Source of the DNA: Phorcus lineatus
Taxonomy: Eukaryota > Mollusca > Gastropoda > Trochida > Trochidae
Assembly (NCBI GenBank): GCA_921293015.1
Contig: OV121085.1
Span: forward strand, 19,667,911 to 19,731,910
Direction of reading: 5' to 3'
Length of the DNA: 64,000 bases
Part shown: one piece after another, positions 23,401-35,678 of the stretch
Position numbering within the stretch: the first letter of the stretch is position 1
Layout of the letters: each line of letters begins with the position of its first letter
Notes under the pieces: model-generated
What the model was told of the DNA's origin: nothing
The model's database searches: none
Seen by the model: the letters and a program-made list of their open reading frames with translations, nothing else
Program-made: the position numbers and the translations under genes

Positions 23401-25925
23401 CCAGCATGGAGCATGGCAGTGAGCAATTACACAGTAATGTTCTGGTACAAGTGATCTCGGTGGGACCCAATCCCTGCCCATCCAGACAGAAGAGAAGCAA
23501 GGATTTTCCCAGGCTCTTGTCAGAGGAGGTAAATTGGAAGCAGGCCGACAGAGCTGTTTACACTGTCCCTTCATTAAATCCTGTCCTCTATCTGTCATCT
23601 CCCTCAGATTCCAAACATCCTGCTCTGATCTAGCTCCTTGCTCCAAGATGGTCACTTGAGAAAGAATAAATAATTCTCGGGGACACCAGCCAACCAGCAA
23701 TATGCCCTGCTTCTGAACTCTGCTGTCATATCATTTTTGGTTTGAATATCTTGTTTGTCAACTAGATTACAGGACATGTATCAAATACACATTTCCTTGT
23801 ATAAATATGATGAATGAAATGAGACACTGACATTTTTGTTACAAAAAGCAATGGTCAGGCTTTACCTTAGAATAGAATTTGGTTTACGAATATTTCTTTT
23901 TGTGGGATATTTCTTTTCAGGAGGTTGTAATTACAGATAGATATAGACCTTGACCTTTCCATCGGTATGGAAATAAACTAATCTATGATTTCTGCACTGC
24001 ATGCTTTGTACTACTCAGTGATTTAATTAATCCAATGTACCCTTTTTGAGAATGATACCAAAAAAGAGGAATTTCACTTGAACATTTTCACATGAACTAA
24101 AGAGGTACATGTCTATGTAAATGATCATTACACTTCACATAATGCAAAAGGTTCATTGCATATTGGCAAAGACATATCAACCATGGTGTATATGTTATGT
24201 TAGATGTAAAGGGACAATTAGAAATATATGTATTGATACTTCTACATATTGATATCCTCCACATCAAAGAATGACATCTTTGATAACCAAACAAGACAAA
24301 TGATAAAAAATATCTTTACATCAGATTCTTAAAATGTCACAGATATATTTTCTAATGTAGATACATGTTTCCAAAGGACTCACTTACGCAGTCTATTCAC
24401 TTCATCAGATGTAATCCCTACAGAACTTTCTCAATCATTGCTTTCTTTAAAGTCTGCATTGTCGGAGAGTTGGTAAATCGGTCAAAGGAAAGATATGTCT
24501 AGCACAAACCTGGCCTGGACAGCAGAGACAGGATCACAAGAGACAAAAGAATAATGTCTTCTGCGTGCAGCACACCTCATGGGAATGAGAATCAGAATGT
24601 AGATCAGTGGACCACAAAAGAATGAACAACTCCAGAGAAATGACCATTCTTCATCATTTGAAAATCATGACTTAAGAATATATATACATAAGAAATAATT
24701 CTAATCAAATAGACATTGAAGTTTTGAAGATAGGTCAGAAAGGGAACATTGATCAAGGAGTACCGTAGACAGTAACATAGATATGATAGATATGATTCCA
24801 TATTTGAATCAATGTAGCAGATTGACAATAACTACTGTCTGTGTGTGACCACTCGGGGAACAAACACATTATATTGTTCTAGTTATCTTGTACATTCTAG
24901 TCAGTACCAATTAAACCCATTTGAATTTGAATGACCAAATGTGTTAAGTTTATGCCATTGACACCAGAAAACAAATGCAAATGTTTGATTTTTTAGAGAA
25001 CTATTTCACTGTACAAGTGTGTCCCGTAGACGCAAGACAGAAGTCCCTGACAGGTGTCTTTAGTTGGTGTGTCCATGGTCTCTAGGAACACCACCTGGTT
25101 TAGACATATTGGAAAACACTGTCACATCCTTTGAATATGTTTAGAATTTTAAGACATTTCTGTCTGGTTGGAAATTAGTAAGTGTAGAAAAGTGAAGAAT
25201 ACTCTTGAAATAGTATATTGAACTTTTTTTTTTATAAAGTTTACCAATAGAAGATTTTTTTGCAAAACAAAAATCAATTGCTATCATTTGTACTATAAGT
25301 TCAAAATTATTCTCCATACATTGTGTCACTACATAAAGGTGTGATTAAAATAACAATATAACACATAATAAATAAAACATATAAAATTTAAAGGTTGATC
25401 ATTGACATTATTGCACACCATCAGCTGCAGCATTAACATGGCTTAGTCAAAGCTCAGATACTTCATTTAGCTTTTACATTATCACTCCTCCCTAAAAATA
25501 TGGCAGCTTTACTGTTCAAATGGAAAAATTTATTGCTTGAAAGAGAACTTTCATCTCTGATACAACAACAACCATTGTCTTCAGAACTCATATCGAAACG
25601 AAGCCATGAAAAGTAGTCCAAATGGTGGTTACTTTAAATATAATGCAAGACTGTTTCCTAAGCTTAATGCACAACATCTTTTCACTGCTAATTTATTGCT
25701 GCATTAAATCTCTGATACAACAACCACCATTTTCTGAAAACATATGGCAGTAACACTGTGCAAGTGATGGTCACCTCGCTCCCAATAGAAAGTATGTCCA
25801 AACACTCTGGTCTTGTTTATGAAGGATTGTAAACTCATTCTGATGCTCAGCTTATTATCACAGACACCTGTAAATAACGAGAAGCCCCCTTAATGAGATT
25901 CAGGTGTGTTCATCCCTCCTCCTCG
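23401..25925. other. Intron or spacer
   Basis: No supported gene. At 24384 (minus strand) a good donor GTAAGTGAGT is preceded by about ten open codons (ITSDEVNRL) but a poor acceptor. Two similar segments, at about 25552 and 25706 (CTCTGATACAACAAC), are roughly 155 bp apart and may be an old duplication. Confidence 0.35.
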
Positions 25926-26348
25926 CTAAGAACATGTGCTAACGTGAGGAACCAAAGGAGATACTAAACGGATACATGTTACTCTCTTATTTAGGGAAAT
26001 ACTGGTTGATAACTCCTCATTCACATATGTTGGTCCTGTGGTTTTGATGATTTTATTATCAAATAGTCTCGTTTGATCCAAATCAATATCACATTCTTGT
26101 GAGTATTTGGAAGAACTTGGAGGAGAAACTAAACGGATACATGTTGTTCTGTTGTGAGAGTAAACATAAACTGTTCCTTTACAACCCAGATGGTTTTGGT
26201 AGTCTCCAAATATTGCTTGCTTTTTAGATAGTTTTAACATTGAGAGACATTTGAATGTTATCAAACTTATCTGCTTTAAAGCAAAATTGATTTTGGTGAA
26301 TAAGATGGATACATGATCAGTTGAAGGAGTAATTTCTTGTTCACTCAT
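25926..26348 (-). CDS. Hypothetical open frame with an internal repeat (140 codons)
   Basis: This is the longest open frame outside the LINE. It encodes a Ser/Thr/Lys-rich product with no recognised domain, signal peptide or membrane segment. It contains an internal repeat: TTCIRLVSP and VTCIRLVSP about 54 residues apart, corresponding to DNA copies of ACTAAACGGATACATGTT near 25961 and 26128. In sequence this AT-rich about one frame of this length is expected by chance in 64 kb, so length alone is not evidence. The repeated motif could mean a short duplicated coding segment or simply a duplicated non-coding one. Confidence 0.25.
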   Translation of the reverse strand: MSEQEITPSTDHVSILFTKINFALKQISLITFKCLSMLKLSKKQAIFGDYQNHLGCKGTVYVYSHNRTTCIRLVSPPSSSKYSQECDIDLDQTRLFDNKIIKTTGPTYVNEELSTSISLNKRVTCIRLVSPLVPHVSTCS

Positions 26349-27457
26349 CGTGAGTCACTTGTGGTATCAAGTCTTCAAACACTTCTTCATTACTGCACTG
26401 ATCAAGAACAGGGTAAAACTTTTGTCAAGTTTCATCAGTTATTACTTCACAGGAACGTGAGTGAAAATACCAAACAGAGATATGTTGGACTATTTTCAAT
26501 CAGATTTTAATCGTATCTCTAACTATAAAATAACAGTTCAGCCCCTGTGTACTAATTCATCTAAGAAGGAAAAAAGAAAATACTTTAAAATACTTTATAT
26601 GACAGTTAACTGTTTAATTTCCTATTTTGATTACTAAATGTAATTTCATTTTGCCATTCAGAACTTAACATATAAATGCTGAATTAAATGATTATACTAA
26701 CATAGATATAATAAGCAATATGTTGAATAATTAAATATTACATGTGTACAAATTTAAGTATGACATACAAGTATTTTCAACATAAATCACAAAAGAAAAA
26801 ATACAGTTTACCACAACAATGGATAACAACATAAATTATCTTGTCTGTTTCCTTTGATGAGATGAAACTCCTTGACATGTTCGGCTCAACAATAGCAATC
26901 TTGTCCAGTTGAAGTGAACATCTATGGTATCAGTGAGAGCCTCTCGTGGTGGTCATACAGTGAAGAGCTCAGTCTGATTTGATATGCCATCCTGCTAAGT
27001 GGGGGATAATTTGATGACTTGAGCACAACAACTGGCGGACACATCAGACCTTTCATCACAGTAACATTACCCTAATCTGGCTTGTGGCTTTCTTCCCCAC
27101 CTTACCTCCACAGTTTAGCCTTATCGCAGATTTGACCCCCATGGAGCCTTGATTGACGGTCTCTCTGTTTCTGTGGTGGCAACTTGATTCAATTTCAACT
27201 TCACTGTCGTCACTTTATGTTGTCTGTCAGTGCATGCAAAAAGTTAGAAAAAGTGTGAACCCTGAAGTGTTATTTTGTCAAGTTGCACACCCTAACCAAA
27301 AGTTACCAGACTGGCATTATTTTGTACACTGTTTCTATCAAATGAAGGGTTTTAATAAGTTGCAAATCTGGAATCTTAAAGTCTATCATACTGTTTCATA
27401 TTCAGTCAATAGGCAAAGCTTGTACAGATTGTGAAACAACATTGGGCTGTTTTTTTA
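26349..27457. other. Spacer upstream of the LINE
   Basis: No supported gene. The plus-strand frame at 27153-27434 overlaps the edge of the LINE insertion and is not recognisable. Confidence 0.4.
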
Positions 27458-28585
27458 GCATTGTTAGACTCTTTTAGTAGTTACTGCAATAAATGGAAAC
27501 TCAAGATCAATACATCCAAATCCAAAATCCTTATTTTCGGCGGATCTAAAAAGGAATACAAAAGAAGTTTTAATATTGGGGACACCATCCTTGAAAATGT
27601 AGATAATTATCCATATCTTGGTGTAACATTACAGAAAAATAGTAAATTTACTAAAACCAAACGGCTATTGGTTGAAAAAGCAACGAAGGCTATGTTTTTT
27701 ATATTAAGCCAAGGTAGAAAATTTAACCTTTCCATCGAGTGTCACTTAAAAATGTTTGATTGTATGGTTACCCCAATTCTTTTATATGGTTGTGAAATTT
27801 GGGGTTTTGAAAACACTTTATGTTTTGAAAATGTCCATCTTCGTTTTCTTAAATATTTAACCTCACTGCGGAAATGTACACCTAACTATATGGTTTATGG
27901 GGAATTAGGGAGATTCCCTCTTATAAACGTTATCAAAAGCAGGATGGTATGTTTTTGGGCTAAACTTATATCTGGAAAATCTTCCAAATTGTGCTCCTTG
28001 GTCTATAAATTGATATTCAATGATTTCATATTTGGCAAATATGTACATAAATGGACGAAGTATCTTCAGACAATTTTCGATGATCTTGGATTGAGTTTTA
28101 TTTGGAAATTTCAAAATTTTAAAAACATCTTCTGGCTAAAATCAGTTGTTAAAAGTAAATTAAAAGATACCTTTCAGCAAACATGGATATCAACAATTGA
28201 AACCTCTTCAAAAGCAACAACTTATAGTGTTTTTAAAAATCCATCTCTCAATTTTGAACAATACCTAAACTCCCTGCACTACAATAACTTGTTGAAATTC
28301 CGAACTTCTAATCATTATCTCCCAATTGAAACAGGTAGATGGCGTCGAATCCCTGTTACTGACAGGCTATGTACTCTTTGTGATTTAGACGATATTGGTG
28401 ATGAATTTCATTTTTTATTTTTATGTCCGAAATTAGAACTAGAAAGAAAAAAGTATATTCACAAATATTTTTATATCAGACCAAATATGCACAAAATGAA
28501 AATTCTGTTTAATACCAAAAAGCTAGGAACTCTAAGAAAATTGTCATTATTTTGTAAAATCATCATGTCGCATTTTAAGAGATAA
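27458..28585 (+). CDS. LINE ORF2 3' fragment: end of reverse transcriptase and C-terminal domain
   Basis: The frame is open for 384 codons counted from a GTG at 27431 and stops with TAA at 28583-28585; the LINE-derived part begins near codon 10. Residue numbers are from that GTG. YCNKWKLKINTSKSK (18-32) and YPYLGVTL (60-67) are the final reverse-transcriptase motifs. LLYGCEIWG (117-125) and a GELGRFPL motif follow in the connection region. CTLC (314-317) with His327 and Cys332 forms a C-x2-C-x9-H-x4-C zinc-binding C-terminus. The endonuclease and the catalytic FADD/YADD box are missing because of 5' truncation. The frame is uninterrupted, so the insertion is fairly young, but it cannot encode an active protein. 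It was not transcribed from its own promoter after truncation (inference). Confidence 0.8.
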   Translation, partial: ALLDSFSSYCNKWKLKINTSKSKILIFGGSKKEYKRSFNIGDTILENVDNYPYLGVTLQKNSKFTKTKRLLVEKATKAMFFILSQGRKFNLSIECHLKMFDCMVTPILLYGCEIWGFENTLCFENVHLRFLKYLTSLRKCTPNYMVYGELGRFPLINVIKSRMVCFWAKLISGKSSKLCSLVYKLIFNDFIFGKYVHKWTKYLQTIFDDLGLSFIWKFQNFKNIFWLKSVVKSKLKDTFQQTWISTIETSSKATTYSVFKNPSLNFEQYLNSLHYNNLLKFRTSNHYLPIETGRWRRIPVTDRLCTLCDLDDIGDEFHFLFLCPKLELERKKYIHKYFYIRPNMHKMKILFNTKKLGTLRKLSLFCKIIMSHFKR

Positions 28586-28719
28586 CATATTTAACCTTAG
28601 AATAGCATGTCAGCCTTTTATTGCATTGTAATGTATCATGTATCATTGTATATATATATCCATGTACCTCTTATGCTGCAGTTTGCAGCCTGAGTGTAAT
28701 AAAGTTCAGTTCAGTTCAG
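27458..28719 (+). mobile_element. 5'-truncated CR1/Jockey-type LINE retrotransposon
   Basis: The element contains the 3' part of a LINE ORF2, a 3' UTR of about 130 bp, and ends in a short tandem tail, TGTAATAAAG followed by three TTCAG units (to 28719). A simple-repeat 3' terminus rather than a poly(A) tail is typical of CR1 and L2 clades. The 5' boundary is placed where homology-like sequence begins (near 27458, LLDSFSSYCNKWKLKINTSK), which in intact elements lies just after the reverse-transcriptase active site. No target duplication was recognised, which is also usual for CR1-like insertions. Confidence 0.8.
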
Positions 28720-31180
28720 CATCGGTTAAACAATCTTTTTGAATCTCAGATTTATTTTGGCGAAGTAAAACTGTTTGACAAGTAAATATTTTCTGTTGGT
28801 CCTGGCAAATTCTCCCTTATGTCTTACAATTGTATACGACAAAGCATAAATAGTTCTTATCATTTCTTTTCACTATATATGTTTAAATAACAGTGTAATT
28901 ATTGCTAAGCCCATTCATCTTTATGTCTACCAACAATATGTGTCAAACAACTATTTTTCTGTTAGTAAACTGTCATTTTTCTTCAGCTTTGACTTTGAAA
29001 GCATAAACCTTCTTTCCTCTTATTCTTTTCACATCAGCTTCAGTTATGACACCTGTGATAATGTATGTATGTTGAGCAATGTACATTATCAAGACTTCTA
29101 CATCTCTTAATAGATATGTCATTGTCATATCATTACTAAATATCATTATGTCTTATGATCATAGCATTCAACTTTTTGTCCATTATTCTACTTATCATGA
29201 TCAACAATGAAAATTCTTTTGGAAAATGTTTTATATTTTCTATCGACAAACATACTTTGACAACTGCCAAATACTAGCTCTTTCCCTTTTAGATTTATAA
29301 TCTGAAGTCACATATAACACCAAGGACCCACAATTTTGATAATATGAAAATTATTTTTAAAACAAGAATTGTAAACATCAATTGACTTCAACTTCAATTT
29401 CTAGATATCAAGTTTTATCAATATTTGAAGAAATTTTTATTCCAATGGCACATGTCTCACACCTTCTCCACAAGAAACCACAAGAAACGTGGAGTGACCC
29501 TTGAGACCCAAGGACAGTCTGATTCTCATCAGTAAATGAGAGTTAATTCCAAATGCTAACACTAGAAGGAGATAAGGGGATGAGATGCTGTCATGGTTTG
29601 TTGCTTCTGAGCTGGAAAAACATGGCCCTTCTCCATGGAATTAAAGAGCACTCCCCTTGGGGAAGGTTTTAAATAGTGGCAAAACTGAGTCTGTGAACTT
29701 GAGCCCCTATTATCATTACACACCGCAGAACCCAATGGTCTCCTGTTCTTATCTCCCTGAATCTGATCAAAGTGGAAGGGTCACAGAGATTTCTGTCTAT
29801 CTCCTGTCAGGAGTAATTCTGAACTGTTTGTGGAACAATTTCACTCATTTATCTATTTAAATTCCATTTGTCAAGATGCATTTGTAGGTATTTGAATCTC
29901 ACCTTATATTAACCCCTTTGCCTTTTTAAATCACTTTGAAATTTTATATTTATAGATGCAATGTAAGCTTATACATATTTCTTTCTAACAACTTGGTTTT
30001 AATAGGGTATTGAGATGATTGGTTTACTTAGCCTGTTAGGGTTTTCTGATAGTTCTTTGTGGCACATCACAAATAGATATGATAAACATTATACTGTAAA
30101 ACATAGTGGTTCTCTTTTCAAGAGATTAATTGATGTACTGGAAGTAAGGTTTTGCTATGAGGGCAAGATGTAGTCATATATGCAGACAGAAAAAATATTT
30201 ATTACGCTTAACGACTAATTGTAGTTCATAAAATTTTATTCTTAAATCTACCCTAAAAGCAAATCTAGATTTGCAAGAACTACATACAAATCCAATTCTT
30301 GGAGGCTGATTTCCTACATTTGATTGAATCATAATTTGAAAATATGATTTACGTCTTAAGATAAAGAGAGTTAGTCTTAGTTTTTATAATCATTGCATAT
30401 TCACAAAGCAATAATCATTACATAAAGCACCATATCAAGTCTAGGACCAGTGATATTAGAGTCGCACAGTGAAGCTGACAAGAGAGAGAGAAGCCTGTCT
30501 ACTGCATGTCCTGTAATGAAAGTAAGCAATATGTGTGAATGCATGAGTGACCCCACAAGGCATGGTCCAGATCCACTAATTCCCTTCTCTTCCACCTGAT
30601 TACACCCTTGGCTCACTAAGTCACAACCCACTATCATCACCTCCCTCTCTCAAAACTTCCCAACCGTGTCCAAATATGCCCAGGACCCATATCAAAAACA
30701 TCTCCTGTAAAATACAAGAATCACCAGGAAGTATTTTAGAATTTGTCGGAGATAAAGGTGATGAAGCTGATGACTTGATCTTTGCTTGACAAATCAACAG
30801 TTACACTCAATATAATGAGGCTCGAACTCTCTAACTAAGAGACTGTTATTCATAACCTTTCTATTGTAAATTGGCTCATCTTGAAAAGGAATCCTACTTT
30901 CGAACTCACTTCATGAACTGGTGTTCGTCAATGTATTATTAACAGCGTCAATCTGAGTGCCAGCAGTTGACGAGGCAATATGTTTTATTATTGGTAAAAT
31001 AGGTCAGTGTTGTTAATGTTTTCAAAAGGATATAACACATTAGATATGTGTCTGTGTCTAAACCTCGATCAGTTCAGTTACCAAATTCAGGAAAGGATCG
31101 AATAACCTATTATTAATTTTTTTTTTAATTTGTGGGACCAAAAGGCTAAAAAAACTAACTAGCCTTCATCAGACTATTAT
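28720..31180. other. Intron or spacer
   Basis: No supported gene. G+C-richer patches at about 29580-29790 and 30410-30680 have no domain-bearing frame. A plus-strand acceptor CATTTTTCTTCAG at 28985 with about 25 open codons before GTATGT is noted only. Confidence 0.35.
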
Positions 31181-31400
31181 AGTTCTATTACATACTAAGT
31201 GTTATCAAAGTACCATACTTAGGGCTAAACTTCATCACAAAGAATCTAATAGTTCACATATCCGAGTTCTATTACACACTAGTTGACCTACGTATGTAGC
31301 ATATTTAGGGCAAACATTCATAACAAAATCTCATACTTCATATCATTTCAGTTCTAAAAGACACTAAGGGATTTATGAATGAAGCATGCTAAGGGTTAAC
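31181..31400 (+). repeat. Degenerate tandem repeat, about 85-bp unit, 2.5 copies
   Basis: Units start with GTTCTATTACATACTA (31182), GTTCTATTACACACTA (about 31266) and GTTCTAAAAGACACTA (about 31351). Each is followed by TA-rich sequence, then TTAGGGC(T/A)AA and TTCAT(C/A)ACAAA. Identity is moderate. Confidence 0.55.
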
Positions 31401-34400
31401 CACCATCTCCAAGAGCATGTCCTATAGGAGGCGCCAGAGATCATGGAGCAAACATGGCATCATCTCAGACACCAAAGAGACTTGGATGGTCAGGGCTTGT
31501 GCAGTGATTGATTATGGTGTTGATATGCACAGCCATTCCTCAAGACCTGTCTCATCTCCTTGGTAATGGCCAACGGATTGGTGTGAACATAACTACAGTT
31601 TTGCACCAAATGAACAGAACTTGATCTCCACTAAATGTTGTCGTGGAAACTGATCCTCCATTATCAGAGTATGTACTGCATGCACCATGCACATGCATAT
31701 GCACAAATGTTCTTAAGAATGAGTGCTTGCACCTTCCTCTGTGTCCTCTTAAATTAGTTGATACAATAGATCAATGGCAAACCATTCTGAAATGTCAACA
31801 TACAGGAGAGAATAATCCATAAACAACCATCGACTACAGACTATCCCCTAATAAATCTGGGAACTGCTTGTGAAGGGTTAACACATTGCCATTATTAGCA
31901 ATGATGTAAGGGGTAAAGTTTCAAACTGTTGATGTTCAAACTACATTTTTGCCTGAAGCATAAACATTTCAAATGTTACAAAAACATTAAGTGTTAATAA
32001 GGTAATCCCTCCTTATCCGAAAATCAAGATGTGAACACTTTCTTTTTCTTAAAAATTAACTTCATCACTCCTGTTTTTATTCCAAAGTGATATTATTTTC
32101 ATTTTCTTTAAATTAACATGAACACTACAGTATAGAATACATGCAAACTATTTTTGATGTAACACTCTAAAACATACGAAAATTGTCACATGTTCTATTT
32201 AATTTTCTCAACAAACTTGGAGGTAAAACTTAAACAAAAACTCATGTTTACAATTAATTGTGTACTATGATTCTTATTCTCTTACGCAACAAAAACAAAC
32301 ACTTCTATCGTGTATGTGTATAATATTTCTACGAATAACTGAAATAACCGGTTGGCCAACACTGAAGTATCCCTTAAGAGACAGACGAAAGCAACGATAT
32401 GGGTTGAAGAGGCACAAGTCAGTCATTGATTAAACCTTTATTTATGATGTGTGTCTTTGCAAGCCCTCAATTCCTCCCATATCTTCAGACTTGTGTCTAA
32501 TTACGATTTTTCCCTCGCTATAAGTGTCGCTCCTTGAACAATTTGTCACAATCATCTTCCAACCAGATTCATTTGTGTCTCTTCCAGAACATCCATCATC
32601 TAACCGACTAGTTCCTCAGCTCAGATATTGCAGCGTTCCTCTCTACACTTTCGATGCCAAAACAAATATCAGAGAGATTTTTCTGTACTGGAATCTTCAT
32701 TGCAAACCATGAAGCAATAACACTACACCAATTTTGGAGTAAATGACATCTCAGAACAACATCAAAATAGTCGAAGTGTTTTTGTTAATAGAAATCTCAA
32801 AAGTGATTTTTGGAGTGATAGAATGAATGGCCTCTTTAAATGGCATTTAGATGTCTCATAATTCTCATTGAATGAATATCACAAAATATTAGAAGCTAAA
32901 ATCCCCTGTTTATGCCAATACAAAAATCATGAGAGGAATATCTGCATTAGAATTTTCATCATAAACCTTGAACTTATGAAACTAAACCAAATTTGCATAA
33001 AGTAAAGTATAAACATCTGAACTTAATCAAATCTTCCAAGAATTTATATGTAGAAAATTAAACTCAAACATTAATATTGATATTTTAGTATGAATTAATG
33101 CTTATCAGACATCATCAAAATCTAAACTTTTTAAGTAAAAACATAACAAATACTAGTTTATCAAACTTGAGTAATATCAGAGGAAGTAACAAAATCTGGA
33201 ATTGGAACAGAACGTAATGACCTAGACATCGAGCCTTGTTGCCAAATGTTTCATGAATAGTAGAAGCCGATTCTTGAGTTTAAAACATTAAAATGAAATT
33301 GAACAAGAAAAGTATCTTCACAAATGTCCCAAATACCACAGATGAAGGAAGTTTGGAAAATAAAGGTATCTTTATTTAGGTTTTGAAAGACATTGTAGTA
33401 TGTCATCCCATCTATCAAACTCCTTTTTTATTCATATCTAAATGTAGCTTTGGTGTCTTTGAAAATTATTGGTGAGTGTTAACAGATATACATATATGTA
33501 TATACTTTTTACTTACTTCCACTGCTTATAAAAGCTTCCAAAAGATGACAGATAGAAGCCATTTTAAAACATTCTGGTTTTGCTAACATTGCAAATTGTG
33601 TAATGTCATATGTGTTGGCAAGTATATGAAAGTTGACAAACTGTTCTTTAAAGTAAATAATTTGAAAGCTCAAATATGCCAAAAAATGCATGAAGTAAAA
33701 TTCCTCCATTAATGTCATATATACATTTTTCTACTCGAAATTTCAAGAATTTATTACATAAAGTATCATTTTTGACAAATAACATAAATATTTGTACAAA
33801 TGATTAATGTTCATGTGCTTGTACTTGTGGCAACCTTTTTATTAAGATTATATTTGGTATTACATATGGAAGAGTAAAGAAAATTCATATCAACAAAAGA
33901 TTTTGTTAAGAGAACCTGAAACGAGTGGTTCATGTTAACTTTTTGAAATTGAACAACGAAAATATCATTAGAATTTAGAAACTATTATATATCTTTATTA
34001 TACTTCTTGATTAACAATTGACTTTATTTACATATTTGTATGTACAGCATACTGCTAGTACATAAAGGGCCTTATAAGGACAAACATTTACTATAGATTG
34101 AGTCCATTTTTTATACAAATTTCTTTCTTTACTACCACAACAACCCAAATGTAATTTATCTTTCTATGAGGCCAGAATTACAATTAGAGACCATGCTTTT
34201 AAGAGCAAATATAAAGCATATATAATTCTTTGTTTATGAATGAACACAGAGAGAGGTCGAGGCAGTCACTTTGGTGTGTGAGCTGATGAGCTACAGAGTA
34301 TCATGCAAACACTTGGGAGATATAAGTCATTGTGATATACAGTATAAATCAACATGGGACAAAAGGGATTGGCCCGTCAGTAAAATAATCTATCTCTTTA

Positions 34401-35608
34401 GGGGACAAAATGTATATGACCTGCTGAGAAATGCCTCATGATGTCTATCCTTCATTTATCATCCCTATAGATTTACTTCGTCTTTTAAATCGTACCTTAT
34501 TTTGTGTGATATGTCTCCTTGAATTGTATTCTTGTTCAAGGAAAATTATTCAAAACATTGAACGAGACCAAAACAACTAGGTCTCACCACATACTCAATG
34601 AAAGAAAATTGCTTTATACTAAGAGAATTATGAAAAACAGGAAAAATATCTACCAATTGATCATAAACCTTATGTATATGGAAATGAAGGAATTTCAAAA
34701 GTTGTCCTTTCACGATGAACATAAACCTTACGATAAGAGGATTCAAGCTTGAGTAACTTTAAATACTGTCAGTATATATACAGGGTGTTAGGTTTTCTAT
34801 AGGTGCTTCAGTGTGTGTAAGTGAGTGTATACTTCATGGGCAATATGATATATCCGTATCGCCTCTTTCATTCATCATCTTCCTCCCTCATTTCTTAATG
34901 GAATGTCTTCGAGTTTACTTCATTCATGTATCCCTGACACTTTGTGATACATTGTCACCTTAAAGAATCTAAACTTTACCATCCTTTAGAATTATCAACT
35001 ACTCTTCTCTTTCAATTTGAGCTCTCCCCTGGGCAATACCATCATCTTTGCTTTCATATCCCTGATTTGAATAAGTTTTCATGAAGATGTGGTTTTAGAT
35101 TCTTTTCTTTAGTTTTGGTGTCATCGCTTTTTAATCATGCAACCCTCACCACAAAAGCACATATTACTAGGACTTTGTAACATATGGTTTCCTTCAAACA
35201 TACACCTTTAACAACTGTGTTTAACTTTCATAGATATAGCTCTTCATGACGGTAAATAATTGATTAAAAATCATAATTTTCTAACATTGAGTGTTTAAGA
35301 AACACAAATAATTTTTACTTGGAACAAACTAATCTAAACCTAAATGTGAAACCTTTTCACACAATAATTCACATGGATTTCTCATAACTGATAGTAACTG
35401 TTGCAAAATACCTTTCATATGAAACATTTGGTGTTGTTTTGGTCGAGCTAGCTAGGGTTACAGTATGATTGCACCAAAAAAATGCTTGACAATAATTCAA
35501 ATATTTTTATTTTGATCTCAAATGACCCCATAGTAACAAGGAGACATTCACAAAACCTGTGCTTATCTTCCAAGTGACAATGACTGGACAGCTAGGTTGT
35601 GATTACAG
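31401..35608. other. Intron or spacer
   Basis: No supported gene. A minus-strand frame ending at a GTAAGT donor near 33511 (33509-33718) and a plus-strand frame at 34519-34752 show no domain and are not called. Confidence 0.35.
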
Positions 35609-35678
35609 TTCAGCTGATGCACCACCACAGACAGCTCCACTGTTACCTGACGCACACAAAGCTTGTGCAAACACAAAG
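35609..35678 (+). CDS. Weak internal exon candidate, plus strand
   Basis: A G+C-richer 70-bp segment lies between TGTGATTACAG and the donor GTGAGAAT. Two frames are open; one encodes SADAPPQTAPLLPDAHKACA followed by NTK. The acceptor has a poor pyrimidine tract. The exit phase of this frame (0) does not suit the other plus-strand candidates, so it could equally be a regulatory island. Confidence 0.2.

Noticed and set aside
23170-23700. Overlapping frames of 75-122 codons on both strands
   Set aside because: Open on both strands at once because of the degenerate repeat and higher G+C; no domain recognised.
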